A stretch of 64,000 nucleotides of DNA from Streptomyces sp. IMTB 2501 (GCF_001953885.1 NZ_MQUS01000001.1:775506-839505), one strand, 5' to 3'. Positions 1 to 8,873 are shown, counted from the stretch's first letter. Notes: generated by a model from the letters alone, not told the origin. Numbers and translations are program-made.

Positions 1-1
1 G

Positions 2-628
2 CCGCTCGGCGCGATCGGCCTGGCCAAGTCGTACGGCGGCCACCGGGTCCTGGACGGGGTGGACCTGGCGGTGGACCGGGGCAGCCGCATGGTCGTGCTC
101 GGGCTCAACGGCGCCGGCAAGACCACTCTGCTGCGCGTCCTCGCCGGCGTCGAACGGCCGGACACCGGGCGCGTGGTGCACGGGCACGGGCTGCGCCTCG
201 GCTACCTCGCCCAGGAGCACGACACGCTCGACACCGGCCGTACGGTCCTGGAGAACCTGCGGGCCGCGGCGCCGCACCTGGAGAGCGGTGAGGCGCGGCG
301 GGTGCTGGGCGCGTTCCTCTTCGGCGGCGACGACGCCGACAAGCCCGCGGGTGTCCTGTCCGGCGGCGAGCGGACCCGGCTGGCGCTCGCCTGCCTGGTC
401 CACTCCGGGGCGAACGTCCTGCTGCTGGACGAGCCGACCAACAACCTCGACCCGGCCTCCCGCGACGAGGTCCTGGCCGCGGTCGGTTCGTACCCCGGCG
501 CGATCGTGATGGTCACCCACGACGAGGGCGCCCTCGACGCCCTCCGCCCGGACCGCGTCCTGCTCCTGCCGGACGCGGCCGAGGACCTGTGGAGCGAGGA
601 CTACCGCGACCTGGTGACCCTCGCATAG
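2..628 (+). CDS. ABC-F family ATPase, C-terminal half (5'-partial)
   Basis: The reading frame is open from the window edge, so the start lies upstream. The fragment is a complete second nucleotide-binding domain: Walker A GLNGAGKT at fragment residues 34-41, signature LSGGERTRLALA, Walker B LLLDEPTNNLD and switch His in VTHDE. No membrane segments are present. The long-form DEPTNNLD motif and the soluble tandem-ABC layout are typical of ABC-F proteins, which act on the ribosome as translation factors or antibiotic-resistance proteins rather than as transporters. The first ABC domain and the interdomain linker, which decide between those roles, are outside the window. The gene runs toward the SDR gene at 651. 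Confidence 0.9.
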   Translation, partial: PLGAIGLAKSYGGHRVLDGVDLAVDRGSRMVVLGLNGAGKTTLLRVLAGVERPDTGRVVHGHGLRLGYLAQEHDTLDTGRTVLENLRAAAPHLESGEARRVLGAFLFGGDDADKPAGVLSGGERTRLALACLVHSGANVLLLDEPTNNLDPASRDEVLAAVGSYPGAIVMVTHDEGALDALRPDRVLLLPDAAEDLWSEDYRDLVTLA

Positions 629-650
629 CTCTCGACCGGCGACTTCGGGC

Positions 651-1436
651 TCAGAAGTGGGTGCCGCCGTCGATGCGGATCTCCGTGCCGGTGACGAACT
701 TCCCGTCCGCCGAGGCGAGCATGGCGACGACCGACGCCACCGTCCCGGGGCCGGCGAAGCCCTGCCCGAGCGCCGGGGAGAGCTTGGCGAACAGTGTCAT
801 GTCGGCGTCTTCGGGCAAGCCCGGTCCGGTGCTCTGCCCGCTGGCGCCGCTGCCGTCGGTCATCCCGGAGGAGATGGAGCCGGGCTGGACGGCGGTGAAG
901 CGGATGCCGCGCTTCGCGTACTCGGCGGCGAGGGCGTGCGTCATCGACTGGATGGCGCCCTTGCTCGCCGCGTACGCCGCCATGTACGGGTGCGCGAACT
1001 GGGCAGACGTGGAGCTGAAGTTGACGACCGCCGTGTCACGGCCCGCCAGCAGGGCCGGTATGGACTCGCGGATGACCAGGAAGGTGCCGACGAGGTTGAC
1101 CTGCAGGATGCGGGTGAAGTCCGCGAGGCTCGTCTCGTGGGTGTGCGAGGAGCGCAGGATCCCGGCGGCGTTGACCAGCACGTCCAGACCGCCGAGCGCG
1201 GCGACGGCGGCGGCGACCCCTTCGCGTACGGAGGTCTCGTCGGCGACGTCGACGACGACCGTGGTGAGCCGGTCGGCATGCGCCCCGGCCTTCGCCACGG
1301 TGTCCTTCAGACCGCGCTCGCTCACGTCCGCGGCCACGACGGTGCCGCCCTCGTCGAGGAGGCGCAGCACGGTGGCCTGGCCGATGCCCGAGCCGCCTCC
1401 GGTGATCAGTGCGCGGCGGCCTTCGTAGCGGTTCAT
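651..1436 (-). CDS. SDR family oxidoreductase
   Basis: The 261-residue protein is a classical short-chain dehydrogenase/reductase. It has the dinucleotide-binding TGGGSGIG near residues 12-19, VNAAG, an active-site Ser in FSSTSA, and Tyr/Lys in YAASKGA. It ends in the usual IDGGTHF tail. This is the size and motif order of NAD(P)-dependent alcohol or ketone reductases; the substrate cannot be read from sequence. It is divergent from a TetR regulator, and the space between them carries repeated TGTGTCA motifs, so it is probably controlled by that regulator. Confidence 0.93.
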   Translation of the reverse strand: MNRYEGRRALITGGGSGIGQATVLRLLDEGGTVVAADVSERGLKDTVAKAGAHADRLTTVVVDVADETSVREGVAAAVAALGGLDVLVNAAGILRSSHTHETSLADFTRILQVNLVGTFLVIRESIPALLAGRDTAVVNFSSTSAQFAHPYMAAYAASKGAIQSMTHALAAEYAKRGIRFTAVQPGSISSGMTDGSGASGQSTGPGLPEDADMTLFAKLSPALGQGFAGPGTVASVVAMLASADGKFVTGTEIRIDGGTHF

Positions 1437-1533
1437 CTCTTCTCCTGCCCGCCCTGCCGCCGTGCGGCGGGGCCTTCACGACGCCGGATCTCCTGCCTGC
1501 CGACGTCCTCACACGCTTCACGTTACGCCTAGG

Positions 1534-1566
1534 TGGCACAATGTGTCATCGGGTCAATATGTGTCA
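1534..1566. promoter_or_regulatory. Candidate TetR operator between SDR and TetR genes
   Basis: TGGCACA-A-TGTGTCA (1534-1548) is a 15-bp inverted repeat with one mismatch. A further TGTGTCA lies at 1560-1566. The sites sit upstream of both divergent starts, where an autoregulating TetR protein would bind. Function is inferred from position and symmetry. Confidence 0.5.
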
Positions 1567-1596
1567 CTCGCGGTCCTCGGGCCGTAGGCTTCTGGG

Positions 1597-2265
1597 GTGA
1601 GCACCAAGTCCGGGGTGAGCGCCAGGCCGCCCTCCTCCTTGACCGAGCGCCGCAAGGCCGCCACCCAGCTCGAGATCGCGCATGCTGCGGCCGAGCTGTT
1701 CGCCACGCAGGGTCCGCACGCCACCACGGCCGAGGAGATCGCCCGGCACGCGGGCGTGGCGCTGCGCACCTTCTACCGCTACTTCCGCTCCAAGCAGGAC
1801 GCGGTGAGCCCGCTGCTCGCCGACGGAGCCGACCGATGGCGAGCCCTGCTGGAGGCGGCGGAGCCGGGCACCGACCTGTCCCTGGCGCTGGAGACCGCCG
1901 TGGAGCAGTCTCTGGCGGCGCCGGACGAGGAGGCCGCCGGGGCGCTGCTGCGGACCCGTGGGCTGCTGCGGGCGGCGGCCGACGATCCCGCCCTGCGCGC
2001 GGTCTGGTACCGCGTCAACCAGGAGTCCGAGGAACGGCTCGTGCCGGTGATGGCCCGCCTCGCGGACGGGAGCCTCCGGGCGATGCAGGTGCGCCTGGTC
2101 GCGGCGGCGGCCACGGACGCGATCCGGATCGCACTGGAGACCTGGGCCGACACCGAAGCCGGCGTCACGGGCGAAGCCGCACCGGCCGCCCTGGTGATCG
2201 ACTGCCTGCGCCAACTGGTCGGCGGAATGAGCGCGTTGCGGCCGAGCGGCGAGGGCGGGAGTTAG
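1597..2265 (+). CDS. TetR family transcriptional regulator
   Basis: The 222-residue protein starts at GTG 1597. The N-terminal HTH (about residues 20-65) has the TetR pattern: AHAAAELFATQG, then TTAEEIARHAGVALRTFYRYF. The remainder is a helical ligand-binding region that cannot be assigned a ligand. It is divergent from the SDR gene, with an inverted TGGCACA/TGTGTCA site between them, so autoregulation and control of the reductase are likely. Confidence 0.93.
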   Translation: MSTKSGVSARPPSSLTERRKAATQLEIAHAAAELFATQGPHATTAEEIARHAGVALRTFYRYFRSKQDAVSPLLADGADRWRALLEAAEPGTDLSLALETAVEQSLAAPDEEAAGALLRTRGLLRAAADDPALRAVWYRVNQESEERLVPVMARLADGSLRAMQVRLVAAAATDAIRIALETWADTEAGVTGEAAPAALVIDCLRQLVGGMSALRPSGEGGS

Positions 2266-2380
2266 CGCCGGCCTGGCCGTGGCAGCCGGGCACGGCCCGT
2301 TGTCAGTGGTCGCCCTTACGGTTTGATCAGTGAGGGCCCGCCGGAACGGCCGCGGGTCCGCCCTGGGGGAGGGGTCTGCC

Positions 2381-3832
2381 ATGTCCACGGCGTCCACGGT
2401 GTCGACGACGTATCTGGAGCTGTCACAGGAGGGCGGCGGCGCCCACAAGTTCTACGAGGTGACCGTCGACGGGCAGGTGGTGACGGTGCGGTACGGCAGG
2501 ATCGGCGCCGCGGGGCAGGTCCAGACGACGACGTTCCCGACGGCCGAGATGGCCCGGGCCGCAGCCGCGAGGAAGGTGGGGGAGAAGGTCCGCAGGGGAT
2601 ACGCCCCCGCAGTCCAGGGACAGCGCGCTCCACGCCTGGTGACCCGGCGTCAGGTCAGCTCCGCCCCGTCCACCGCGCGCGCCGTGGCGCCCGTGCTGTG
2701 GCGGTTCCGCACCGGCTCCGCGGCCTTCGGCATCCACGTCGACGACGAGAACTGCTGGGTGGGCAACCAGGCGGGCGACGTCTACACCCTGGGCCACGAC
2801 GGCGCCGTCCTCGCCCGCTTCAGCCTGCCGGACGGGGTGAAGTGCCTGGTCGCCGACGACTTCTGGATCTACGCGGGCTGCGACGACGGCAAGGTCTACG
2901 ACCTCTCCTCCAAGCTGCCGTTCGCCGCGTACGACATCGCGGCCGACGTCGACATCTTCTGGCTCGACATTCACGAGGGCATCCTGAACGTCTCGGACCG
3001 CGACGGCCGGCTCACCGTCATCGACCACGAGGACGAACACCAGTGGGCCCGCCGCAGCCAGGGCGAGCACGCCTGGATGGTCCGCGCCGACGAGCGAGCC
3101 GTCTACCACGGCCATCACCGGGGCGTCACCGCCTACGCACCCGACGGCGGCCGCGAGTTGTGGCACACGGCCACCAAGGGCAGTGTGCTCTTCGGCTGGC
3201 AGGAGGACGACGCCGTCTACGCGGGCACCGGCCGCCACGTGGTCCAGCGGCTGTCGAAGGCGACCGGCGCGATCGAGGCGACGTACGCCTGCGACAGCGC
3301 GGTCTACTCGTGCGCGACCTCCCCGGGCGGGCGGTTCGTCTTCGCCGGCGACGCGGCGTCGTCCGTCTACTGCTTCGACCAGGACGGCACCCGCCTGTGG
3401 AAGCTCGGCACGGGCGGCGGTTCGGCGCTGTCCATGCAGTACCGCGACGAGCGGCTGTATCTGGTGACCACCGAGGGCTCGCTCGTGTGTGTCGACGCGA
3501 GCGAGACGGCCATCACCGCCGCCCAGCAGGGCACGGTGCCGGTGGCGCGGGACGTCAAACTCGCCGCCGCCCTGCCGACTTACGCACCCGCAACCGCCGT
3601 GGCCGCGGTCTCCACCGTCGCCCAGGCCCCGGCCGGCACCGTGGTGGTGCAGTGTGTGCAGGAGAGCGGCCGGCTTCGGGTGCACGTGGTGTCCGAGGGC
3701 TACGACACCTCCTGGAACGTCCAGTTCCCGCGCGCCATACGAGAGCCGGGCGCGCGCTACGTCGTGGACGCCCTGCACCCCGCGTCCGGCGGCTTCTACC
3801 GCGTCCGGGGCGACATCCGCCGCCTGCTGTGA
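2381..3832 (+). CDS. WGR-domain protein with C-terminal beta-propeller
   Basis: The start is ATG 2381, preceded by GGGGAGGGG; in-frame starts further upstream have no such site. Residues about 10-85 form a WGR domain (KFYEVTVDGQVVTVRYGRIG, then an FPT..MA.AAA..K.GEKVRRGY tail), a module known from PARPs and bacterial MolR-type proteins that contacts nucleic acid ends. From about residue 105 on there are repeated blade-like units (WVGNQAGDVYTL, VFAGDAASSVYCFDQDG, YLVTTEGSLVCVDA) resembling a PQQ/WD-type propeller. The 483-residue protein has no signal peptide or membrane segment. The role is unknown; WGR plus propeller suggests a cytoplasmic nucleic-acid-associated sensor or scaffold. Confidence 0.85.
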   Translation: MSTASTVSTTYLELSQEGGGAHKFYEVTVDGQVVTVRYGRIGAAGQVQTTTFPTAEMARAAAARKVGEKVRRGYAPAVQGQRAPRLVTRRQVSSAPSTARAVAPVLWRFRTGSAAFGIHVDDENCWVGNQAGDVYTLGHDGAVLARFSLPDGVKCLVADDFWIYAGCDDGKVYDLSSKLPFAAYDIAADVDIFWLDIHEGILNVSDRDGRLTVIDHEDEHQWARRSQGEHAWMVRADERAVYHGHHRGVTAYAPDGGRELWHTATKGSVLFGWQEDDAVYAGTGRHVVQRLSKATGAIEATYACDSAVYSCATSPGGRFVFAGDAASSVYCFDQDGTRLWKLGTGGGSALSMQYRDERLYLVTTEGSLVCVDASETAITAAQQGTVPVARDVKLAAALPTYAPATAVAAVSTVAQAPAGTVVVQCVQESGRLRVHVVSEGYDTSWNVQFPRAIREPGARYVVDALHPASGGFYRVRGDIRRLL

Positions 3833-3999
3833 CGTGATACGTCGCCGCTGGTACGGCGCCGATCCGCGCTGCGCCGCCCTCCGCGTTCGGGGTGTTGCCG
3901 TCCGCCCGCCTGTGCCCCCACCCGTGTTGGCGGTGGCGCCCTCACCCCCACAGCGCCACCGACCGCTGTCCCGCTCCCGCCGATCCGTGGCCAGACACT

Positions 4000-5583
4000 T
4001 CAGGGCCGTACGGCCGACGCCTCCGCAAGGATCTCCCGTGCCACGGCGAGCACCTCCGCGCGGTCCTCCGGTACCAGGCCGATGCGGGTGCGCCGGTCGA
4101 GGAGGTCGGACTCGTCCAGGGCGCCCTCGTGCAGGACGGCCCACAGGAGTTCGGCCCGGGTGACCGGGTGGCCCGGCAGGACGGTGTCGGCCAGGGCGGG
4201 GTTCTCGGTCGCGAGGGTGTGGACGGCCTCGGCCTCGGTGCCGTACCGGCGGATCAGGCGGCGCGGTGCCGACAGGGAGCGGAGCCGGGTGGGTGCGTCG
4301 GCGCCGACCAGCGGCAGTGCGGCGGTGGGGGAGGGCGCGGCGGGAAGGCCCCGGGCGGCGGTCGCGGCGTCCACGGCGTCCTGGGCCATCCGGCGGTAGG
4401 TGGTGAGCTTGCCCCCGACGATCGTCGTGATGCCGTCGGGGGACGTCAGCACCGCGTGCCGGCGGGAGATGTCGGAGGTGCGGGCGGGAGCATCGGCGCG
4501 GCCGTCGTGACCGGACGTGTCCAGCAGGGGGCGCAGTCCGGCGAAGGCGCCCACGACCTCCTCCCGGGCCACCGGCGCGTCCAGGACCGATCCCAGCACG
4601 TCCAGCAGGAAGCCGATGTCGGTCTCGGGCACGTCCGGGACATCGGGGATCCCGCCCTCGACCGGCTCGTCGGTGAGGCCGACGTACACCCGGCCGTCGC
4701 CCTGGGGCAGGACCAGGACGAAGCGGTTGGTCTCGCCGGGGATCGGGATGTGCAGGCCGGCCGGCAAGGCGCCGAGCCGCTCGGAGCGCAGCACCAGATG
4801 GGTACCGCGGGAGGGCCGGATCCGGATGCCCTCGACGAGGTCGCCCGCCCACACCCCGGCCGCGTTGATCACCGCGCGGGCTCTGATCTCGCCCTCCTCG
4901 CCGGTGAGTTCGTCGCGGATCCGGGCGCCGGTGCCGGTCAGCTCCTGCACCCTGACCCGGGTCAGCACCCGTGCACCCTGCGCGGCGGCCGTCCTGGCCA
5001 GAGCGGTGACCAGCCGGGCGTCGTCGGTCACCTTGCCGTCCCAGGACAGCAGCCCGCCGCGCAGTCCGGCCAAGCGCACCGAGGGCGCCAGGTGCCGGGC
5101 CTCCGTGGCCGACAGCCGACGAGGCGCGGGGAGCACCCGCCGAGGTGTCCGGGCGGCCAGCCGCAGCATGTCCCCGGCCCGGAATCCGGCCCATGCCAGC
5201 GAGGCCTGGGCCCTGGACACCAGCGGGGTGAGCGGCAGTACGAACGGCTGGGCGGCCACCAGGTGCGGGGCGGTCCGGGTCATCAGCACCCCGCGTTCGA
5301 CCGCGCTCTCGTGAGCGACGTCGAACTGCGCGGAGGCCAGATAGCGCAGCCCGCCGTGGATGAGCTTCGAGCTCCAGCGGGAGGTGCCGAAGGCCAGGTC
5401 ATGGGCGTCCACGGCGACGACGTCCAGCCCGCGGGCCGCCGCGTCCAGCGCGGCTCCGGCCCCGGTGGCGCCGAGTCCGACGACCAGGACGTCGGCGACC
5501 CTGCCGTCGGTGGCCTCGGCCAGTTCCCGGCTGCGGCGGGGTGCGCTGAGGGACGAGCCGTTGCGGGCGCCGGTGTGGCTCAT
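4000..5583 (-). CDS. glpD: Glycerol-3-phosphate dehydrogenase (FAD-dependent, GlpD type)
   Basis: The 527-residue protein oxidises sn-glycerol-3-phosphate to dihydroxyacetone phosphate at the membrane. It has an N-terminal FAD site (VVGLGATGAGAALDAAARGL) and the family signature GTSRWSSKLIHGGLRYL near residues 65-82. A central VINAAGVWAGD motif and a C-terminal VGGKLTTYRRMAQDAVD helix complete the fold. ATG 5583 overlaps the stop of the upstream TetR gene (ATGA), so the two are translationally coupled. The neighbours are a flavoprotein related to alkyl-DHAP synthase and a lipid kinase, which places the enzyme in glycerophospholipid metabolism rather than only glycerol catabolism. Confidence 0.95.
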   Translation of the reverse strand: MSHTGARNGSSLSAPRRSRELAEATDGRVADVLVVGLGATGAGAALDAAARGLDVVAVDAHDLAFGTSRWSSKLIHGGLRYLASAQFDVAHESAVERGVLMTRTAPHLVAAQPFVLPLTPLVSRAQASLAWAGFRAGDMLRLAARTPRRVLPAPRRLSATEARHLAPSVRLAGLRGGLLSWDGKVTDDARLVTALARTAAAQGARVLTRVRVQELTGTGARIRDELTGEEGEIRARAVINAAGVWAGDLVEGIRIRPSRGTHLVLRSERLGALPAGLHIPIPGETNRFVLVLPQGDGRVYVGLTDEPVEGGIPDVPDVPETDIGFLLDVLGSVLDAPVAREEVVGAFAGLRPLLDTSGHDGRADAPARTSDISRRHAVLTSPDGITTIVGGKLTTYRRMAQDAVDAATAARGLPAAPSPTAALPLVGADAPTRLRSLSAPRRLIRRYGTEAEAVHTLATENPALADTVLPGHPVTRAELLWAVLHEGALDESDLLDRRTRIGLVPEDRAEVLAVAREILAEASAVRP

Positions 5584-6179
5584 GGCGTGAGGGTCCTCTC
5601 CAGGAGGGTGCGCAACTCGCCGAGGAAGGCGGCGGAGTCCAGCTCCGGATCGTCCTCGTCGGTCATCGTGCGCAGGGACAGGGTGAAGGACTGCACGGTC
5701 AACAGCAGGGCGCGGGCCTGCCGTTCGACATGGCCCGGGCGAACCGATCCGTCGGCGTGGCCCGTGTGCAGCGCGTCGGCGAGAAGTGCCAGCAGCGCCT
5801 CCTGGCTCGCTCCGCGCCGGTCCAGCACATACGGCAGCAGCAGTTCCGGATCGACGTCGATGATCTTGCGGAAGAGCGGGTGTGCCCGGAACGCCTCGAC
5901 CCCCGCCACCAGTCCGTCCACGATCCGGGTGCGCGTGTCCACGGCAGCGGCGGGCTCGGGGATCGAGCGGGTGGCCACGTCGATCCACTCACGGGTCATC
6001 AGATCACCCACCAGGGTCCGCAGGTCCGGCCAGCGCCGGTACAGCGTCATCCGGGAGACGCCGGCGCGGCGGGCCACGTCGGCGAGGGTGGTGCGGCGCA
6101 CTCCGACGGCCAGCACACAGTCGCGTACCGCGTCGAGCACGTGATCGTTGTCCGAACCGTTGTGACGAATAGGCGTCAT
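5580..6179 (-). CDS. TetR family regulator of the glpD module
   Basis: The 199-residue protein has a TetR HTH at about residues 10-55 (TTLADVARRAGVSRMTLYRRW) and a helical effector domain. Its stop overlaps the glpD start in ATGA. It is divergent from the flavoprotein gene at 6307. A 13-bp palindrome GTCACAGTGTAAC lies just upstream of its start codon, so it probably represses itself, glpD and perhaps the divergent flavoprotein-kinase pair. The ligand is unknown; an acyl or lipid metabolite is a reasonable guess from context. Confidence 0.93.
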   Translation of the reverse strand: MTPIRHNGSDNDHVLDAVRDCVLAVGVRRTTLADVARRAGVSRMTLYRRWPDLRTLVGDLMTREWIDVATRSIPEPAAAVDTRTRIVDGLVAGVEAFRAHPLFRKIIDVDPELLLPYVLDRRGASQEALLALLADALHTGHADGSVRPGHVERQARALLLTVQSFTLSLRTMTDEDDPELDSAAFLGELRTLLERTLTP

Positions 6180-6181
6180 GT

Positions 6182-6194
6182 GTCACAGTGTAAC
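6182..6194. promoter_or_regulatory. Candidate TetR operator
   Basis: GTCACAGTGTAAC reads as GTYACA-N-TGTRAC, a 13-bp palindrome with one mismatched pair. It lies 2 bases upstream of the TetR start at 6179 and inside the divergent control region. Assignment is by symmetry and position. Confidence 0.5.
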
Positions 6195-6306
6195 GCCCCG
6201 GGAGCCGGGCGGGAGCGGACACTGTCGTCCCGGTACGGCCGCCGGGCCGCCGCGCGCAACCGGGCACACCGACCCGGGCACACCGATCTGTGAGGACGAC
6301 CGTTCA

Positions 6307-7899
6307 ATGGACATGCTGTGGAACGGCTGGGGAGACCCGGCGAAGGCGGCACCGCTGCCCGACTCGGTGACCGGACTGCTGCGCGACCTGCTCGGCGTCA
6401 AGCCCCGCACCACCCCCTCCCTAGCCCTGGACGACATCCGCCTGCCCGACACCACGGCCGGCCCCGCCGCGCTCAAGGCGCTCGCCGAGGCCGTCGGCGG
6501 CGACGAGCACGTCCGCACCGACAGTGAGACCCGCATCCGCCACACCCGCGGCAAGTCCACCCCCGACCTGCTGCGCATCCGCGCCGGGGACTTCTCGGAC
6601 GTCCCGCAGGCCGTGGTCCTGCCCGCCACCCATGCCGAGGTCCTTGCCGTCCTGCGCGCCTGCGCCGCGCACGGCCTCGCCGTCGTCCCCTTCGGCGGCG
6701 GCACCTCAGTCGTCGGCGGACTCGCCCCCGAGCGCGGTGCGTTCCTCGCCCTGGACCTGCGCCGCATGAACGGCCTGCTGGACCTCGACCCCGTCTCGCG
6801 CACCGCGGTCCTCCAGCCCGGTCTGCGCGCCCCCGAGGCCGAAGCCCTTCTCGCCGAACAGGGCTTCACCCTCGGCCACTTCCCGCAGTCCTACGAGTGG
6901 GCCACCATCGGCGGTTTCGCCGCCGCCCGCTCCAGCGGCCAGGCGTCCGCCGGGTACGGCCGCTTCGACGAGATGGTTCTCGGCCTGACCCTCGCCACCC
7001 CCGAGGGCACCGTCGAGACCGGCCGTGCCCCGCGCTCCGCCGCCGGACCCGACCTGCGCCAGCTGATCCTCGGCTCGGAGGGCGCCTTCGGCGTCATCAC
7101 CTCCGTCGTCGTACGCATCCGCCCGCTGCCCGAGGTGCGCGTCTACGAGGGCTGGCGGTTCGCCTCGTTCGAGGAAGGCGCCGCGGCCCTGCGCCGACTC
7201 GCCCAGGACGGACCCCGGCCGACGGTGCTGCGGCTCTCCGACGAGACCGAGACGCTCATCGGCCTGGCCCAGCCCGACGCCATCGGCGGCGACCTGACCC
7301 AGAGCGCGGCCGGCTGCCTCGCCGTCACGGGCTACGAGGGCACGCCCGAGGACACCGCACAGCGCCGGGAACAGGCGGCGGCCGTCCTCACCGCCTGCGG
7401 CGGCACCCTCGTCGGAGCGGAGCCGGGCGAACGCTGGGCGCACGGCCGCTTCTCGGCGCCGTATCTGCGCGACACCCTGCTCGACGTCGGTGCCTTCGCC
7501 GAGACCCTGGAGACCGCGGCCTTCTGGTCCCGCATCCCCGACCTCTACACAGCCGTGCGCACCGCGCTCACCGACACCCTCACCGAGGCCGGCACCCCGC
7601 CCCTGGTGATGTGCCACATCTCGCACGTCTACGAGAACGGCGCCTCGCTGTACTTCACCGTCGTCAGCGCCCAGGGCGAGGACCCGGTGGCCCACTGGAC
7701 GCCCGCCAAGCACGCCGCCAACGAAGCCGTTCTGGCGGCCGGCGGCACCATCTCCCACCACCATGGAGTCGGCACCGACCACCGGGACTGGTACGTCCGC
7801 GAGGCCGGACCGCTCGGCATCGCGGCCCTGCGTGCCGTGAAGCGCAGTCTGGACCCCGAGGGCCTGCTCAACCCCGGCGTCCTGCTCCCCACCGACTGA
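6307..7899 (+). CDS. FAD-binding oxidase, alkyldihydroxyacetonephosphate synthase-like
   Basis: The 530-residue protein belongs to the PCMH-type FAD family. The FAD-binding region at about residues 95-290 includes VVPFGGGTSVVGG and the glycine-rich ASAGYGRFDEMVLGL. The C-terminal part has SHHHGVGTDHRDWY, matching the HHHGVG active-site segment of alkyl-DHAP synthases, and ends with LDPEGLLNPGVL. ATG 6307 was chosen because homology begins there (MDMLWNGWGD). Known relatives include the eukaryotic ether-lipid enzyme AGPS and mycobacterial Rv2251. Whether this enzyme makes ether lipid or oxidises another substrate cannot be told from sequence. It is followed by a lipid kinase gene on the same strand. 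Confidence 0.9.
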   Translation: MDMLWNGWGDPAKAAPLPDSVTGLLRDLLGVKPRTTPSLALDDIRLPDTTAGPAALKALAEAVGGDEHVRTDSETRIRHTRGKSTPDLLRIRAGDFSDVPQAVVLPATHAEVLAVLRACAAHGLAVVPFGGGTSVVGGLAPERGAFLALDLRRMNGLLDLDPVSRTAVLQPGLRAPEAEALLAEQGFTLGHFPQSYEWATIGGFAAARSSGQASAGYGRFDEMVLGLTLATPEGTVETGRAPRSAAGPDLRQLILGSEGAFGVITSVVVRIRPLPEVRVYEGWRFASFEEGAAALRRLAQDGPRPTVLRLSDETETLIGLAQPDAIGGDLTQSAAGCLAVTGYEGTPEDTAQRREQAAAVLTACGGTLVGAEPGERWAHGRFSAPYLRDTLLDVGAFAETLETAAFWSRIPDLYTAVRTALTDTLTEAGTPPLVMCHISHVYENGASLYFTVVSAQGEDPVAHWTPAKHAANEAVLAAGGTISHHHGVGTDHRDWYVREAGPLGIAALRAVKRSLDPEGLLNPGVLLPTD

Positions 7900-7903
7900 T
7901 CCA

Positions 7904-7975
7904 CCACGTACGACACCGACCGACCCACCACGTACGACCGACCCACCAGATCCGGCCGACCCACCGATCCGCCTG
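7904..7975 (+). repeat. Short direct repeats between flavoprotein and kinase genes
   Basis: The 92-bp gap contains the unit CGACCCACC three times and CCACCACGTACGAC twice as imperfect tandem copies, ending in ACCGATCCGCC before the ribosome-binding site GGAGG. It looks like slippage-generated low-complexity DNA; no function is visible. Confidence 0.6.
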
Positions 7976-7991
7976 CTTCGGAGGCACACCG

Positions 7992-8873
7992 ATGCGACAG
8001 TTCACCGCCGTCGTCAATCCCACCGCGGGCGGCTCCACCGGGGCGGCGACACTGCTGCAGCTGGCCCGGCTGCTCCGCGAGGCCGGGGCCGAGCTGGAGA
8101 CGGAGTACAGCCACAGCCTCGCCCACGCCCAGGACATCGCCCGACGCGCCGGCGAGCGCGGCCGGATCGTCCTGGCCGTCGGCGGCGACGGCATCGCCGG
8201 CGGTATCGGCGGGGCGCTGAGCGGCACCGGAACCGTCCTCGGCCTGGTCCCCGCAGGACGCGGCAACGACTTCGCCCGTGCCCTGAAGCTGCCCGCCGAC
8301 CCCGCCGCACTCGCCGAAATCCTGCTGCACGCCGAGCCACGGCCGGTCGACACCATCGAGGTGGACTCGGCCGTCCACCATCGCACCGTGGTCCTGGGCA
8401 GCGTCTACGCCGGAGTGGACGCCGTGGCCAACCGGCACGCCAACCACGCCCGGCTGTTGCGCGGCGCCGCCTCGTACTACGCGGGGGGCCTGCGCGCCGT
8501 CACCACCTGGCGCGCGGCCGACTACCGCGTCACCGTCGACGGGGAGGAACATGCCCACCGCGGCTACACGGTCGTCGCCGCCAACTCCCCGTACTACGGC
8601 TCCGGCCGGCTCATCGCCCCCGACGCGCGCGTCGACGACGGACTGCTGGACGTGGTGATGATCCGCGAGGCCCCTCGGCGACTCTTCTTCGCCCTCATGA
8701 ACGAGCTGAAGACGGGTACCCACGTCCACCGCCCCGAGGTGCGCGTCCTGCGTGGCAAGGAACTGCGCATCGAGGCCGAGCGGCCCGTCCCCTACGGCGC
8801 CGACGGCGAGGTCGACGCCACCCTCCCGGTCACCGTGCGGGTACGCCCGGGAGACCTGCCGGTGCTGTACTGA
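7992..8873 (+). CDS. Diacylglycerol/lipid kinase family protein
   Basis: The 293-residue protein has the DAGK catalytic fold: VVNPTAGG at residues 8-14, the nucleotide-binding VGGDGIAGGI (GGDG at 64-67), and GLVPAGRGNDFAR near residue 86. The C-terminal half has the YegS/DgkB-type segment with ANSPYYGSG and DGLLDVVMI. Family members phosphorylate diacylglycerol or related lipids with ATP at the membrane surface. It follows the AGPS-like flavoprotein, as Rv2252 follows Rv2251 in M. tuberculosis. The start ATG is preceded by GGAGG (CGGAGGCACACCG). The true lipid substrate is unknown. Confidence 0.93.
   Translation: MRQFTAVVNPTAGGSTGAATLLQLARLLREAGAELETEYSHSLAHAQDIARRAGERGRIVLAVGGDGIAGGIGGALSGTGTVLGLVPAGRGNDFARALKLPADPAALAEILLHAEPRPVDTIEVDSAVHHRTVVLGSVYAGVDAVANRHANHARLLRGAASYYAGGLRAVTTWRAADYRVTVDGEEHAHRGYTVVAANSPYYGSGRLIAPDARVDDGLLDVVMIREAPRRLFFALMNELKTGTHVHRPEVRVLRGKELRIEAERPVPYGADGEVDATLPVTVRVRPGDLPVLY

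Noticed and set aside
2423..5194. Very long minus-strand open frame (over 900 codons) across the WGR and glpD genes
   Set aside because: It is Arg/Gly/Pro-rich antisense shadow of two convincing genes; no domain is visible, and GC-rich DNA commonly leaves antisense frames open.
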